From Paenibacillus artemisiicola (lineage in GTDB: Bacteria > Bacillota > Bacilli > Paenibacillales > Paenibacillaceae): a DNA stretch of 43,080 bases. The first letter of the stretch is position 1. The number at the start of each line of letters is the position of its first letter. Below are positions 7,762-17,636 of the stretch, piece by piece. The notes below the pieces were generated by a model. The model was not told the origin of the DNA and did no database searches. It saw only the letters and a list, made by a program, of their open reading frames with translations. The DNA lies in contig NZ_JAGGDJ010000048.1 of NCBI RefSeq assembly GCF_017652985.1, positions 1-43,080 on the forward strand, in the 5' to 3' direction. A program made the position numbers and the translations under genes.

Positions 7762-9489
7762 ATGAGCAGAACGTTCACGAGGCTGAAGACGCTCGGCGTC
7801 CTGAGCCTGCTGCTCGGCAGCGCGGGCGGCGCGTTCGCGGGACCGGGACAGGCGTTCGCCGCGGACGGCGCGGGGACGGCGACCGTCAAGCAGGCGAGCG
7901 GCGCGCTCTCGATCGACGGCGTCGTCGAGACGGACGAAGGCGGCGCGCCCGCCGGCGAATGGGTGGGGGCGGACGCCCTGACGATCGCCGGCGTCACCGA
8001 CGGAGGCGGCAACGCCCACGGCGCCGCGATTTACGTGAAGTACGACGCGGACAATCTGTATGTCGGCGCGGTCATCCAGGATCCCACGCCGATGATCAAC
8101 GAGAACACGGGCAGCAATATTTGGAACGGGGACAACCTGGAGCTGTTCTTCGGCACGGCGGACCTCGCGAACAAGCCGGACGGCATGCTGCCTAGCGACG
8201 TGCAGGTCGTCATCAGCGGCAGCGTAAGCAACGGCGCGCAGTCGTACGTGTTCACGAACGGGAATTTCGCGTTCCCGGCCTTCCCGCTCGCGGCCAAGCG
8301 CGCGGCGGACAAGAAGGGCTATACGCTGGAAGCGGCGATTCCGCTCGGCGAGCTCGGATTGACGGAGCCTTGGGACGGCAAGCAGATGCTGATGAACGCG
8401 GTCCTGAACGACGGCGGTTCTTCGGGCCGGGGGCAATGGGGCTGGACGACGACGGGCGAGACGAAGAAGAAGTTCCGCAGCCAATGGGGCCTTGCGAGCT
8501 TGGAGCCCGGCACGGCGCCGGCGCAGAACATTACCGCCGACGTTAGCGTAAGCGATGCCAATATGGTGACGGTAACCGGACAGACGCAGGGCGTCGCCGG
8601 CAAGGACGTCACGCTGCTCGTGACCGGTCCCGGCGGAACGGGATCGCCGGTCTACGTCGATCAGACGACGAGCGACGCGCAAGGCCGCTATTCGTTCCGC
8701 TTCCCGATGACGAGCGCCAGCGTCGCCGGCGCGGACGCCGGCATCTACACGGCGACCGTCGGCGGCGAAGGCGTCGCGCGTCCGGCCAGCGTGACGTTCG
8801 ACTTCACGCCGGGCTCTCCGGCGCCGGACGATCCGCCGATCGTCTATCCGGGCGGCGGAGGCGGGTCCACGACCGGCGGAGCGGGCACGGGCGACGACGG
8901 CAGCGGCGGTCAGACGGGTGGCGGCGATCAGGGCGACAAGCCGGCGCTGACCGACATTGCCGGCCATTGGGCGGCGGACGCCATCCAGCGGGCCGTGGCG
9001 CTCGGCATCGTGACCGGCTACGAGGACGAGACGTTCCGGCCGGACCGGGCCGTGACGCGCGGCGAATTCGCGGTCATGCTGAGCCGGGCGTTCAAGCCGG
9101 CGGCCGCGGCCGGCCTGCTCGGCTTCAAGGACGCGGACGCCGTTCCGGCCTGGGCGGCCGACGCGGTGGGCCGCGCGGCGGGAGCCGGCTGGATCGGCGG
9201 CTACGAAGACGGCACGTTCCGCGCCGGCCAGCCGATCACGCGCGCCGAATTGGCGGCGATGGCGGTCCGCGCGATGGGCTGGACGCCGGAGGCGTCGGCG
9301 GTGCCGGCGTTCGCCGATGCCGCCGCGATCGCGCCGTGGGCGCGCCCGTACGCGGCGCTCGCCGCGGAGAAGGGCTTGATGAACGGAAGAGGCGGCAATC
9401 TGTTCGTGCCGGGCGGCATCACGACGCGCGCGGAAGCGGCGCAGCTCTTGATCCGCATGCTGGACGCCAAGACGACCGAGGGAGGATAA
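7762..9489 (+). CDS. SLH-anchored cell-surface protein with CBM9-like domain
   Basis: The ATG at 7762 follows AAAGGAGATGAAGGA; the open frame extends upstream to 7639 but without a better start. The 575-residue protein has a signal peptide (about 1-33), a CBM9-like carbohydrate-binding domain (about 40-255; IYVKYDADNLYVGAVI and WNGDNLELFFG are typical), an Ig-like/Big-type domain (about 260-355) and a Gly-rich linker (363-394). Three SLH repeats follow at about 397-440, 454-500 and 516-562, each with the conserved GYEDGTFRP/ITRAE-type core. SLH triplets bind pyruvylated secondary cell-wall polymer, so the protein should display a sugar-binding module on the surface. The next gene starts four bases downstream with its ribosome binding site inside this gene's end, indicating one operon. 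Confidence 0.92.
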   Translation: MSRTFTRLKTLGVLSLLLGSAGGAFAGPGQAFAADGAGTATVKQASGALSIDGVVETDEGGAPAGEWVGADALTIAGVTDGGGNAHGAAIYVKYDADNLYVGAVIQDPTPMINENTGSNIWNGDNLELFFGTADLANKPDGMLPSDVQVVISGSVSNGAQSYVFTNGNFAFPAFPLAAKRAADKKGYTLEAAIPLGELGLTEPWDGKQMLMNAVLNDGGSSGRGQWGWTTTGETKKKFRSQWGLASLEPGTAPAQNITADVSVSDANMVTVTGQTQGVAGKDVTLLVTGPGGTGSPVYVDQTTSDAQGRYSFRFPMTSASVAGADAGIYTATVGGEGVARPASVTFDFTPGSPAPDDPPIVYPGGGGGSTTGGAGTGDDGSGGQTGGGDQGDKPALTDIAGHWAADAIQRAVALGIVTGYEDETFRPDRAVTRGEFAVMLSRAFKPAAAAGLLGFKDADAVPAWAADAVGRAAGAGWIGGYEDGTFRAGQPITRAELAAMAVRAMGWTPEASAVPAFADAAAIAPWARPYAALAAEKGLMNGRGGNLFVPGGITTRAEAAQLLIRMLDAKTTEGG

Positions 9490-9492
9490 GCG

Positions 9493-12438
9493 ATGAAGAC
9501 GAGCAAGCGATGGAGAGTCGGCCTCGCGGCGGCCTTGGCCGCCGTGACGCTGCAGTTGGCGGGCGCCGGCGCGTGGGCGCCGCACCGGGCGCTAGCGGAC
9601 GCGGCGCCGGATGCGGCGGCGGGCGCGGCGTATTACGTGGATGCCTCGGCCGGGGACGACGCGAACGCCGGCACGGATGAGGACCACCCGTGGAAGACGC
9701 TCCGGCACGTGACCGATGAAGGCGTCGCGGGCGCGTTTCACCCCGGCGACCGGATCCTGCTGAAGTCGGGCAGCGTTTGGAACGAACGGTTCGAGATGAA
9801 GTTTTCCGGCAGTCCCGAGGGGCAGATCACGGTCGGCGCGTACGGCGGCGACGCCAAGCCGGTCATCAACGGCGGCGGCCTCGACGCCGCGGTCAAGATC
9901 GAGAACCAGCAGTACGTCACGCTGCAGGATATCGAGATCACGAATTTCAACGCGGCGAACCCGGACGACTACAAGACGGTGTTCCACAAACGGTCGGGCG
10001 TATGGCTCATGGCCTATCATAACGGCCCGATGAGCGGCATTCAGCTGAAGGGCCTCGACATCCACGACGTCGCGGGCCTATCGGTCAGCGGCGAGGATTG
10101 GGTCCACGACCCGGATAATCCGGATCCGAACGCCAAGATCAACAAGAACGCCAACGCCGCGATCATGATCAACGCGTGGGAATGGGAGACCGTCGCGCCC
10201 GACAAGCACGGCTATTACAAGGATCTGCTGATCGAAAACAACCGCATCCACGACATCCGGACGATCGGCATCAACATGGACGGCGGCTACATCAACGATC
10301 TGTCGTTGTACCACAAGAACGTCGTCATCCGGGGCAACACGATCGACAAGACGGGCTCCGACGGCATCGTCGTCGGCGTCGCGGAGAACCCGGTCATCGA
10401 GAACAACGCCGTGTACGACGTCGGCATCAATTCGTACGACTTCAAATGGATCGCCGGCGTCTGGGTGTGGAAGACGAACGGCGCGACGATCCGGCACAAC
10501 GAAGTGGCGCGGGTGCATTACAAGGATTCGCTGACCGCCGATTCCACGGCGTTCGATACGGACATCCTGGCGCAGGGCGACCACTACTTCGAGTACAACT
10601 ACTCGCACGACAACGCCGGCGGCTTCGTCATGGATATGGGCCAGCTGACGAACGGCACGAACTATTACCGGTACAACGTCAGCCGCAACGACCAGAACCA
10701 CCGCGCGTCCGGCCGGACGGTGGAAGTGAGCGACCCCGGCGTGTTTTACAACAACGTGTTCTACAACGACAACGGCGACGGCCTCATTCTGGCCAACAAC
10801 CCGGAGTCGACCTACATCAACAATATTTTCTACACGCCGCAAGGCAATCCGGCGTATCCGGCCGCGCCGGCGTTCTACAACAACGACTTCTTCGGCGCGG
10901 AGCCGCCGAGCCAAGGCATCCGCAATCTGAACGCCGACCCGCGGTTCGTCGATCCTTCCGGCGGCGACGGCATCGCCAAGGCCGAAGGCTTCAAGCTGCA
11001 GCCGTCCTCGCCGCTGATCGGCGAAGGCCGGGCCGTGCCGAACAACGGCGGCCGGGATTTGTTCGGCAACGCGCTCTATACGGGTTCCCCGGATATCGGT
11101 CTGTTCGAGGATCCGGCGAGCACGAAAGCGGACGCGACGGCACCGGCGGCGCCGGCCGGATTGAAGGCGGAAGGCCGGACCGACGCGGAAATCACGCTGT
11201 CCTGGACGGCCGCCGAAGACGGCGTGCCGCTGGACGCGGACATCTACGACGCGGCGACGGACGCGAAGCTGGCGTCGGTCGTCATGAAGAACAGCGCCAC
11301 GCTGACGGGACTGCAGCCCGACACGGACTATTCTTTCTACGTCGTCGCCCGCGACCTCTCGGGCAACGAATCGCCGCGCAGCGACGCGCTGTCCGTCCGG
11401 ACGACGTTCGCGGCCGTCGTCGTGGACGACGCCGACGCCGCCGTCACGGGCGATTGGACCGCGGGCAGCAGCCCGTCGGCGAACGGCGCCGGATACCGCT
11501 ACAGCGACGGCGGCAGCGGCGCCGGCACGATCGTCTGGACGCCGGACCTGCCGGCGGACGGCTATTACGCCGTGTATTACCGGCTGCCGCAGCGTCCGTC
11601 CGGCGAGGTGTGGGCGACCGACGCGTCCTTCAAGGTCGCGTTCGACGGCGGCGCCAAGACGTTCGCCGTGAACGAATACAACGCGCCGAAGGGCGAGTGG
11701 GTGCCGCTCGGCAACCTGAAGTTCAAAGCCGGCTCGGCGGGCTCCGTCACGCTGAGCGACGGCTCCGCGGACCGGATCGTCGGGGACGCGGTCCGGTTCC
11801 AGTACCTGGACGCGTTCGGGCCGGACAACATGACGGCCGCGGCGCTGACCTCGAACGCCGCGCAGCTCGAGCCGGGCAAGACGGCGGCGCTGAACGTGAC
11901 CGGCACGGACGCCGCGGGCCGGCCGCTCGACCTGAAGGCGGACGGTCCCGCCATCCGCTATGACAACGACGCGCCTTCCGTCGTCTCGGTATCGGCCGAC
12001 GGCGTCGTCACCGCGATCAAGACGGGCGCGGCGCATCTGCAGGCGAGCGTGACCCTCGGCGGCCGGACGATCGCGACGAACAGCGTCACCGTCTACGTCG
12101 GCAGCGGGCTGACCGTGCTGCCGGCGTCGTTCGCCGATGCCGACGGCAGGCCGGTGACGGCGCTGCAAGCCGGCAGCACCGTGAAGATCAAGGCGACGGT
12201 CGTCAACTTCACGAGCTATGACCGGCCGTTCACGCTGATCGCCGGATACTACGACGACAACGGGCTCGTGCGGAGCTTCTCCGACGTCGCGACCGTCAAG
12301 AGCGGCGCAAGCGCCACGCTGACGGCCACGCTCGACCTGCCGGAGACGATCAAGCGAAGCGGCAGCATCCGCGTCTTCGTGTGGGACGGCACGGGTACCC
12401 TGCATCCGCTGGCGACGAAGACCGTGTTCCCGGGCTAA
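9493..12438 (+). CDS. Large secreted right-handed beta-helix protein, possible polysaccharide lyase
   Basis: This 981-residue protein has a signal peptide (about 1-36) followed by YYVDASAGDDANAGT, the usual N-terminal signature of DUF1565/pectate-lyase-like parallel beta-helix proteins. Residues about 45-540 show repeated rungs with Asn ladders (IENNRIHDI, VVIRGNTI, VIENNAVYDV, YYRYNVSRN, FYNNVFYND). A fibronectin III domain (about 546-640), a golvesin/xanthan-lyase C-terminal-like domain (about 641-772), a Big2-like domain (about 780-870) and a final beta-rich domain complete it. Such proteins commonly cleave or bind acidic polysaccharides, but no single lyase family could be fixed by eye. 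It is coupled to the CBM9-SLH gene and precedes the sensor and importer genes, which suggests extracellular processing of the polysaccharide sensed by the locus. Confidence 0.88.
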   Translation: MKTSKRWRVGLAAALAAVTLQLAGAGAWAPHRALADAAPDAAAGAAYYVDASAGDDANAGTDEDHPWKTLRHVTDEGVAGAFHPGDRILLKSGSVWNERFEMKFSGSPEGQITVGAYGGDAKPVINGGGLDAAVKIENQQYVTLQDIEITNFNAANPDDYKTVFHKRSGVWLMAYHNGPMSGIQLKGLDIHDVAGLSVSGEDWVHDPDNPDPNAKINKNANAAIMINAWEWETVAPDKHGYYKDLLIENNRIHDIRTIGINMDGGYINDLSLYHKNVVIRGNTIDKTGSDGIVVGVAENPVIENNAVYDVGINSYDFKWIAGVWVWKTNGATIRHNEVARVHYKDSLTADSTAFDTDILAQGDHYFEYNYSHDNAGGFVMDMGQLTNGTNYYRYNVSRNDQNHRASGRTVEVSDPGVFYNNVFYNDNGDGLILANNPESTYINNIFYTPQGNPAYPAAPAFYNNDFFGAEPPSQGIRNLNADPRFVDPSGGDGIAKAEGFKLQPSSPLIGEGRAVPNNGGRDLFGNALYTGSPDIGLFEDPASTKADATAPAAPAGLKAEGRTDAEITLSWTAAEDGVPLDADIYDAATDAKLASVVMKNSATLTGLQPDTDYSFYVVARDLSGNESPRSDALSVRTTFAAVVVDDADAAVTGDWTAGSSPSANGAGYRYSDGGSGAGTIVWTPDLPADGYYAVYYRLPQRPSGEVWATDASFKVAFDGGAKTFAVNEYNAPKGEWVPLGNLKFKAGSAGSVTLSDGSADRIVGDAVRFQYLDAFGPDNMTAAALTSNAAQLEPGKTAALNVTGTDAAGRPLDLKADGPAIRYDNDAPSVVSVSADGVVTAIKTGAAHLQASVTLGGRTIATNSVTVYVGSGLTVLPASFADADGRPVTALQAGSTVKIKATVVNFTSYDRPFTLIAGYYDDNGLVRSFSDVATVKSGASATLTATLDLPETIKRSGSIRVFVWDGTGTLHPLATKTVFPG

Positions 12439-12553
12439 GCAAGCGGCCGTTCGCCGGCCGTAATCCGTAAGTCTTTGTCAGCTGTTGCCGTTTACCCTTA
12501 CCATAGCAGCCGAACCGGCCCGGAGCCGCTCGCGAGAGGAGAGAGAGTCCGCC

Positions 12554-13939
12554 ATGAGAAACGCAGCCTTAAAGCCGAATGCGCCGCCGGCTCCGAACGC
12601 GTCCAAACCGTCGCAGACGCCGGGCGCGTCCAAACCGTCGCAGGCGCCGGGCGCGCCCAAACCGTCGCAGCCGGCGAAAGCACTGGAAGCATCGAAGGCG
12701 CCGCATGCTTCGACGAAGGCGTCCCGTGCTACAAATACGTCCCGCGCCTCGATGGCGCCGACCGCGGCCGGCCTGCCGAACGCGGCGAGCGAGCCGAAGG
12801 CGCCTGGCGCCTCGAAGGCACCTACCGCGCTGCCAGCGCCTGCCTCTCGGCCGTCCGGGCGCGGGCTCTCCGCCTCCCGCTTGCGGCGTCCGGCGGTCTT
12901 GGCCGTCGCCGCCGCCCTGGCGCTGGCGCTCGCCGTCGCCGCCGTCCTGCTGCCGCGGCACGGACAGGGCGGCGATCCGCTCCGCGCCGCCGCGACCGTC
13001 GACGGCGCGCCGATCGCGGCGGCCGAGCTGGCGCAGGCGATGGCGGCGCAGAAGGCGAAGACGGCGGCGTATTACCGGACGACGTACGGCGCCGAGGACG
13101 GTCCGGGTTTCTGGACGACGCCGCTCGGCGGGGAGACGCCGCTCGCCAAGCTGAAGCGGGACGCGCTTGCGGAGACCGTCCGGTTGAAGGCGCAGCAGCT
13201 GCTGGCGGTGCGCGAGGGGCTGACGGACGACGTCTCGTACGGCGCGTTCCTGAAGCGGCTGAAGGCCGAGAACGCGCGGCGGGCGAAGGCGGGCGCGGAC
13301 GGCCCCGGCGTATACGGGCCCGCGCAGTATACCGAAGCGGCCTACTACAACCTGCAAAATTCCGACCTCCTCGGCGCCTTGAAGGAGAAGCTCGAAGGCG
13401 GGATGGCCTGGACCGACGAACGCCTCCGCGCCTACTACGGCGCGCACGCGGCGGAGTTCGCGGACCAAGCCGCCGTGCAAGCGGACGTCGTCGCCGTCTC
13501 CTTCGCGCCGGGCGCTTCGCTGTCCGAGCGCGAGGCGGAAGAAGCGGCGCGAGCCATCGCGGCGAAGCTGGACCGCGGCCTGACGGCCGCCGAAGCGGCG
13601 AGCGGCTACGCGGACGCGGCGAAGGTGACGGCTTTCGCGCTCGACGCGAAGACCGCGCGGACGGCGGCCCTGCAGACGCCGCGGCTCGCGTCCGGCGTGC
13701 AGGAGCTGCGGCCCGGCGAGCGGACGGCGGTCCTCCGCGAGAACGGCGCGTACGTCGTCGGCGTCGTCACGAAGCGGACGCCCGGCGCGGCGCATCCCTT
13801 CGGGGACGTGCGGGACGGGATCCGCGCCCGGCTGGCCGACGAGGCGTACGCCGCGCTCGTCGACGAGGCGGTCAAGGACGTTAAGGTCGTCGTTCGGCAT
13901 GACGTGTATGACCGTCTCGCTGTCGACGCGCAACGATAG
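12554..13939 (+). CDS. Membrane-anchored PpiC/SurA-like foldase with low-complexity cytoplasmic tail
   Basis: ATG 12554 follows AGGAGAG; 461 residues. Residues 1-110 are a Pro/Ala/Lys/Ser-rich tail with a nine-residue repeat (ASKPSQTPG, ASKPSQAPG, APKPSQ). A single membrane helix lies at about 113-135, then an extracellular part starting VDGAPIAAAELAQAM, which resembles the SurA/PrsA N-terminal chaperone domain. YGPAQYTEAAYY and an E-R-T-A-V-L-RENGAYVVGVV segment resemble PpiC-type peptidyl-prolyl isomerases, but a complete parvulin active site was not recognised. Related proteins occur beside secreted polysaccharide-active enzymes in Paenibacillus, where they may help fold exported products. 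Here it follows the SLH and beta-helix genes by 115 bp. The long intracellular tail is unusual. Confidence 0.8.
   Translation: MRNAALKPNAPPAPNASKPSQTPGASKPSQAPGAPKPSQPAKALEASKAPHASTKASRATNTSRASMAPTAAGLPNAASEPKAPGASKAPTALPAPASRPSGRGLSASRLRRPAVLAVAAALALALAVAAVLLPRHGQGGDPLRAAATVDGAPIAAAELAQAMAAQKAKTAAYYRTTYGAEDGPGFWTTPLGGETPLAKLKRDALAETVRLKAQQLLAVREGLTDDVSYGAFLKRLKAENARRAKAGADGPGVYGPAQYTEAAYYNLQNSDLLGALKEKLEGGMAWTDERLRAYYGAHAAEFADQAAVQADVVAVSFAPGASLSEREAEEAARAIAAKLDRGLTAAEAASGYADAAKVTAFALDAKTARTAALQTPRLASGVQELRPGERTAVLRENGAYVVGVVTKRTPGAAHPFGDVRDGIRARLADEAYAALVDEAVKDVKVVVRHDVYDRLAVDAQR
12599..12670 (+). repeat. 27-bp in-frame tandem repeat in the foldase gene
   Basis: A 27-bp unit at 12599-12625 and 12626-12652, with a partial third copy to 12670, encodes the nine-residue repeats near the N-terminus of the foldase-like protein. 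Confidence 0.9.
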
Positions 13940-13959
13940 TAAATAATTCCCAACAGAAG

Positions 13960-13996
13960 CAGCCTGTTTCCAATCGGAAACGGGCTGTTTTTTTTT
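13960..13996 (+). terminator. Intrinsic terminator after the foldase gene
   Basis: A 12-bp stem (13960-13971 with 13976-13987, one G-U) with loop AATC and nine T (13988-13996). It separates the surface module from the two-component genes. Confidence 0.95.
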
Positions 13997-14079
13997 GCGG
14001 CGTGTGCTACGCTAGAGCTGCTTGTTCAATCTTAAGCGTTTTTTTAGGGGATCGCAGCAGGTCAAGACGGAGGTGCGGG

Positions 14080-15867
14080 GTGGTCGTTATCGTCCGGGGC
14101 AAGCGTACGCTTCGCTATAAATTCATCGTCGGCTTCATCGCCGTTACGGTACCGCTGATCGTGTTTTTGTTCTACAACAATTATTATGCGATGAACGTCG
14201 TGCGGGAGCAGGTGTCCCAATCGAACTCCAACCTGATCTCCACGCAGGCGGCGAAGCAGGACATGGCGCTCGGCCAGACGGTCAGCTACCTGCTGCGGCA
14301 GGCGACGAACAATCCGTCGTACACGAATTTGTTAACGCTCTCAACGTATCCGGAGGAGAGCGGCGACTACTTCTTCGCGAAGCAGTCCGTGCTGACGTCG
14401 TTCGATCAGGATCAGGCCGCCTACAAAGAAGTGGACACGTTCTTCGTCTACCTGGACACGGCCAAGCGGCTCATCACGAGCCAGCGCTCCTATCCGGAGA
14501 TCGAGCGGTACCATCTCGTGCTGGACCGCTATCTCGCGGATAAGGAGACGCGTCGGGTCCATAGCTGGGACGTCGTCTCGTCCGAAGGCGTCAATTATCT
14601 CGTCCGCCTCGAGCAGGTGGCCGATCCCAGCGCCAACGTGTACGTCGGCGCGCTGATCAAGGCCGAGCAGCTGATCGACGAGCTGAACGCGGCGCCGTCC
14701 GATCAGGATCTGGAGGAGCTGATCGTGTCGAACGAAGGCGTGCCGCTGACGGCCACGGCGCTGACGAGCGGCGACGTCTCGCGGATCGAGCGGAGCCTGA
14801 AGACGCCGGGCAACGAAGCGTACGGCAAGTTCCGCAGCGCTTCCGACGGGCTCGGCTACCTGGCGGTCGGCGCGCCTTTCGCCCAGGCGCCGATCCATAT
14901 GGTCGCCATCGTGCCGGAGAAGAACCTGCTGAAGCAGCTGTTTTATTTTCAGGGCGCGATCTATCTCATTCCGGTGCTCGGGCTCGTCGTCATCCTGCTC
15001 TATTCGATCTTCCTGAAGCGGACGCTGCTGAAACCGATGCAGGCGCTCATGTCGGGGATGCGGCGGATCATGCACGGCGACCTCAGCGTGCGGCTGAAGG
15101 AAGGCTCGTCCTTCGAGTTCGCGTTCCTCATCGACACGTTCAACGGGATGGCCGGGCAGATCAGCAAGCTGAAGATCGACGTCTACGAAGGGATGCTGAA
15201 GAAGCAGGAGGCGGAGTTCAAGCACCTGCAGGCGCAGATCAACCCGCATTTTTATTTGAATTCCCTGAACATCATTTACAGTTTGTCGGCGCTGCGCAAG
15301 AACGACCTGGTCGAGAAGATGACCGAGCATTTGGCGGATTACTTCCGCTTCATTACGCGCGCGCACCGCGAAACGATCACGCTCGCGGAGGAAATCGACC
15401 ATATCGCGAACTACCTGGAAATCCAGAAGCTGCGGTTTCCCGACAAGCTGACGTACGAGATCGACCTGCCGAAGGAGCTGAAGGACCGGAACGTGCCGCC
15501 GCTCACCGTGCAGCCGTTCGTCGAAAACGCCGTCATCCACGGCATGCCGGAGGGCGAACGCCCGTACCGGATCCGCATCGCCGCCAAGGCGGCGCCGGAC
15601 GGCAGCGGCGATTGCGAGATCCGGCTGTCCGACGACGGACGAGGCATGGAGCCGGAGAAGCTGCGGCTGCTGCAAAGCGAAAGCGCTTCCGAGCCGGACG
15701 GTCAGGGCGCCGGCGGGCTCGGCATCTGGAACGTCCGTCGCCGGCTCGGCATGATGTACGGCAGCCGGGCGGAGATCCGGTTCTCCGCCGGCGAACCGGC
15801 GGGCACCGTCGTACGCATCCGGATTCCGCTTGAGCGGGACCACGAAGGAGGAGACAGCGATGTATAA
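14080..15867 (+). CDS. YesM-type sensor histidine kinase
   Basis: The chosen start is GTG 14080, seven bases after GACGGAGG; the frame is open further upstream but lacks a binding site there. The 595-residue protein has two membrane helices (about 10-32 and 290-312) enclosing an extracellular sensor domain, then a HAMP domain (about 313-365). A His_kinase domain follows with the phosphoacceptor His390 in QINPHFYLNSLN, and an HATPase domain with the N box FVENAVIHG (Asn483) and DDGRGM. This is the architecture of B. subtilis YesM and many Paenibacillus carbohydrate sensors. The response regulator gene overlaps its 3' end by 8 bp. Likely signal: an oligosaccharide or a binding-protein complex outside the cell, inferred from the neighbours. 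Confidence 0.95.
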   Translation: MVVIVRGKRTLRYKFIVGFIAVTVPLIVFLFYNNYYAMNVVREQVSQSNSNLISTQAAKQDMALGQTVSYLLRQATNNPSYTNLLTLSTYPEESGDYFFAKQSVLTSFDQDQAAYKEVDTFFVYLDTAKRLITSQRSYPEIERYHLVLDRYLADKETRRVHSWDVVSSEGVNYLVRLEQVADPSANVYVGALIKAEQLIDELNAAPSDQDLEELIVSNEGVPLTATALTSGDVSRIERSLKTPGNEAYGKFRSASDGLGYLAVGAPFAQAPIHMVAIVPEKNLLKQLFYFQGAIYLIPVLGLVVILLYSIFLKRTLLKPMQALMSGMRRIMHGDLSVRLKEGSSFEFAFLIDTFNGMAGQISKLKIDVYEGMLKKQEAEFKHLQAQINPHFYLNSLNIIYSLSALRKNDLVEKMTEHLADYFRFITRAHRETITLAEEIDHIANYLEIQKLRFPDKLTYEIDLPKELKDRNVPPLTVQPFVENAVIHGMPEGERPYRIRIAAKAAPDGSGDCEIRLSDDGRGMEPEKLRLLQSESASEPDGQGAGGLGIWNVRRRLGMMYGSRAEIRFSAGEPAGTVVRIRIPLERDHEGGDSDV

Positions 15868-17485
15868 CTTGCTTGTCGTCGATGACGAGAAGTACGCCGT
15901 CGAAGCGATTCTCGCCTGCATCGACTGGCCGTCCGTCGGCATCGGCGGCGTCTACAGCGCTTACGGCGTCGGCACCGCGAAGGAGGCGCTGCGCGCGCAT
16001 CCGATCGATATCATCGTGTGCGATATCGAGATGCCCGGCAGCAACGGGCTCGAGCTGCTGGAATGGGTGAACGAGCATTACCCCGATACGCTGACGATCT
16101 TCTTCACCGGCCACGCCAACTTCGCCTACGCGCAGCAAGCGCTCCAGCTCGGCGGCTTCGACTACCTGCTGAAGCCCGTCAAGCATAAGCAGATCGCGGA
16201 GGTCGTCGCGCGGGCGTGCGAGAAGCTGCGCCAGGAGCGGGACAAGCGGCAGTACGCGGAGCGGTACGAGAAGTACGCCCGGCTGTGGGAGACGCAGAAG
16301 CCGCTGCTGTGGGAGAAGTTCTGGCAGGACGTCCTGGGCGCGCGCGTCGCCATGAGCGGCGAGCGGCTGGCGCAGGCGATCGGAAGCTACGGCCTGCCGA
16401 TCTCGCCGGACGCGAGGGTCCGGCCCATCCTGCTCAGCGTGGAGGAATTCCGGGAGGCGTTCAGCAAGCGGGACGAGGAGATCCTGGAGTACGCGCTGCT
16501 GAAGAGCGCGGAGGAGATGTTCCTCGACGAGCGCGGCGGCGCCGTCGTCCGGGACGCGGGCGGCATCCTGTTCGCCCTGCTGTACGAGGATGAGGGGCCG
16601 CGCGGGGACGAAGCCGGGCTCGAGGCCGTCTGCCGGCGCTACATGAAAGCGTCGTCCGACTATTTCTACTGCAAGCTGTCCTGCTACGTCGGCGAGCCCG
16701 CCGCCATCGCCGACCTGCCCGAGACGTACCATGCGCTGCTCGAGATGGAGCAGGGCAACGTCGGCGAGACGGCGGCGGTGCTGTTCCTGCGGGATCGCGG
16801 CTTCGCGCGCGCGGCGGCGCGGCAGGCGCAGGCGCCCGCGCATATCGACTGGGCGGAATGGACCGTGCTGTTCGAATCCGGCAAGAAGGCGGAGCTGCTG
16901 GAGCGCCTGAACGCCGCGTGCAAGGAGCTGGCGGGCACGGCCGTCACGCCCGAAACGCTGGAAGGCGTGTACCACTTGCTGCTGCATATGGTCTACCACG
17001 TGTCTCACCGGAAGGGCTGGCCGGCGAAGGAGGTCGTCGGCGCCAAGCTGCTCGCCGGCGACGGAACGGCCACGCGGTCGCTCGCGCGGCTGAAGAGCTG
17101 GGCGGAACGGCTGCTGACGGCCGGCATGGACTACTTCAGCCAGCACGAGGGCGATCACCGCGCCAACATCGAGAAGGTCAAGCGCTACGTGCAGGCGCAT
17201 ATCCGCGACGTGAACCGCGAGGAGCTGGCGTCGCACGTGTATCTCAATTCCGCTTATCTCTCCCGTCTGTTCAAGAAAGAAACGGGGCAGTCGCTCATGG
17301 ATTTCATCATCTCGGCGAAGATCGGCCAGGCGAAGATCCTGCTCACCGAAACGAACCAGAAGATCAGCGATATCGGCGACGCCTTGGGATACGAGAACTT
17401 CTCGTACTTCGGCAAGGTGTTCAAAAAAACCGTCGGCCTCTCCCCGCAGGAGTACCGCAAGCGCTACCAGGGCTTCGCGGGCTGA
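15860..17485 (+). CDS. YesN-type AraC-family response regulator
   Basis: ATG 15860 lies just after AAGGAGGAG; 541 residues. The receiver domain (about 1-125) has the acidic pair in VVDDEK, the phosphoacceptor Asp55 in VCDIEMPG, FTGHA and the conserved Lys in YLLKPVK. A long linker (about 130-435) follows. The C-terminal 100 residues form the double AraC helix-turn-helix, with HVYLNSAYLSRLFKKETG and ISDIGDALGYENFSYFGKVF. It should be phosphorylated by the overlapping kinase and activate the sugar transport genes that start 150 bp downstream, possibly also the surface genes upstream. A terminator separates it from the transporter genes, so the transporter probably has its own activated promoter. 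Confidence 0.95.
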   Translation: MYNLLVVDDEKYAVEAILACIDWPSVGIGGVYSAYGVGTAKEALRAHPIDIIVCDIEMPGSNGLELLEWVNEHYPDTLTIFFTGHANFAYAQQALQLGGFDYLLKPVKHKQIAEVVARACEKLRQERDKRQYAERYEKYARLWETQKPLLWEKFWQDVLGARVAMSGERLAQAIGSYGLPISPDARVRPILLSVEEFREAFSKRDEEILEYALLKSAEEMFLDERGGAVVRDAGGILFALLYEDEGPRGDEAGLEAVCRRYMKASSDYFYCKLSCYVGEPAAIADLPETYHALLEMEQGNVGETAAVLFLRDRGFARAAARQAQAPAHIDWAEWTVLFESGKKAELLERLNAACKELAGTAVTPETLEGVYHLLLHMVYHVSHRKGWPAKEVVGAKLLAGDGTATRSLARLKSWAERLLTAGMDYFSQHEGDHRANIEKVKRYVQAHIRDVNREELASHVYLNSAYLSRLFKKETGQSLMDFIISAKIGQAKILLTETNQKISDIGDALGYENFSYFGKVFKKTVGLSPQEYRKRYQGFAG

Positions 17486-17508
17486 GCCGGCCGCCCCATC
17501 ATTCCTTC

Positions 17509-17535
17509 AACCCCCGCCGCCCGGCGGGGGTTTGT
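17509..17535 (+). terminator. Intrinsic terminator after the response regulator gene
   Basis: An 11-bp GC-rich stem (17509-17519 with 17522-17532) with a very short loop and a short T run. Confidence 0.75.
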
Positions 17536-17636
17536 CATAATAACGTTATCTTGGTCATCTCCGTTCGTATCGGCGGGCGCGCCGCTCTTTTACAATATCC
17601 TTAAGCACGGATACGACATTGCAAGGATACGAGGTG

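Noticed and set aside
10078..12405. A 775-codon open frame on the minus strand
   Set aside because: It mirrors the beta-helix gene, shows no recognisable domain and has shadow-like Arg/Val composition.
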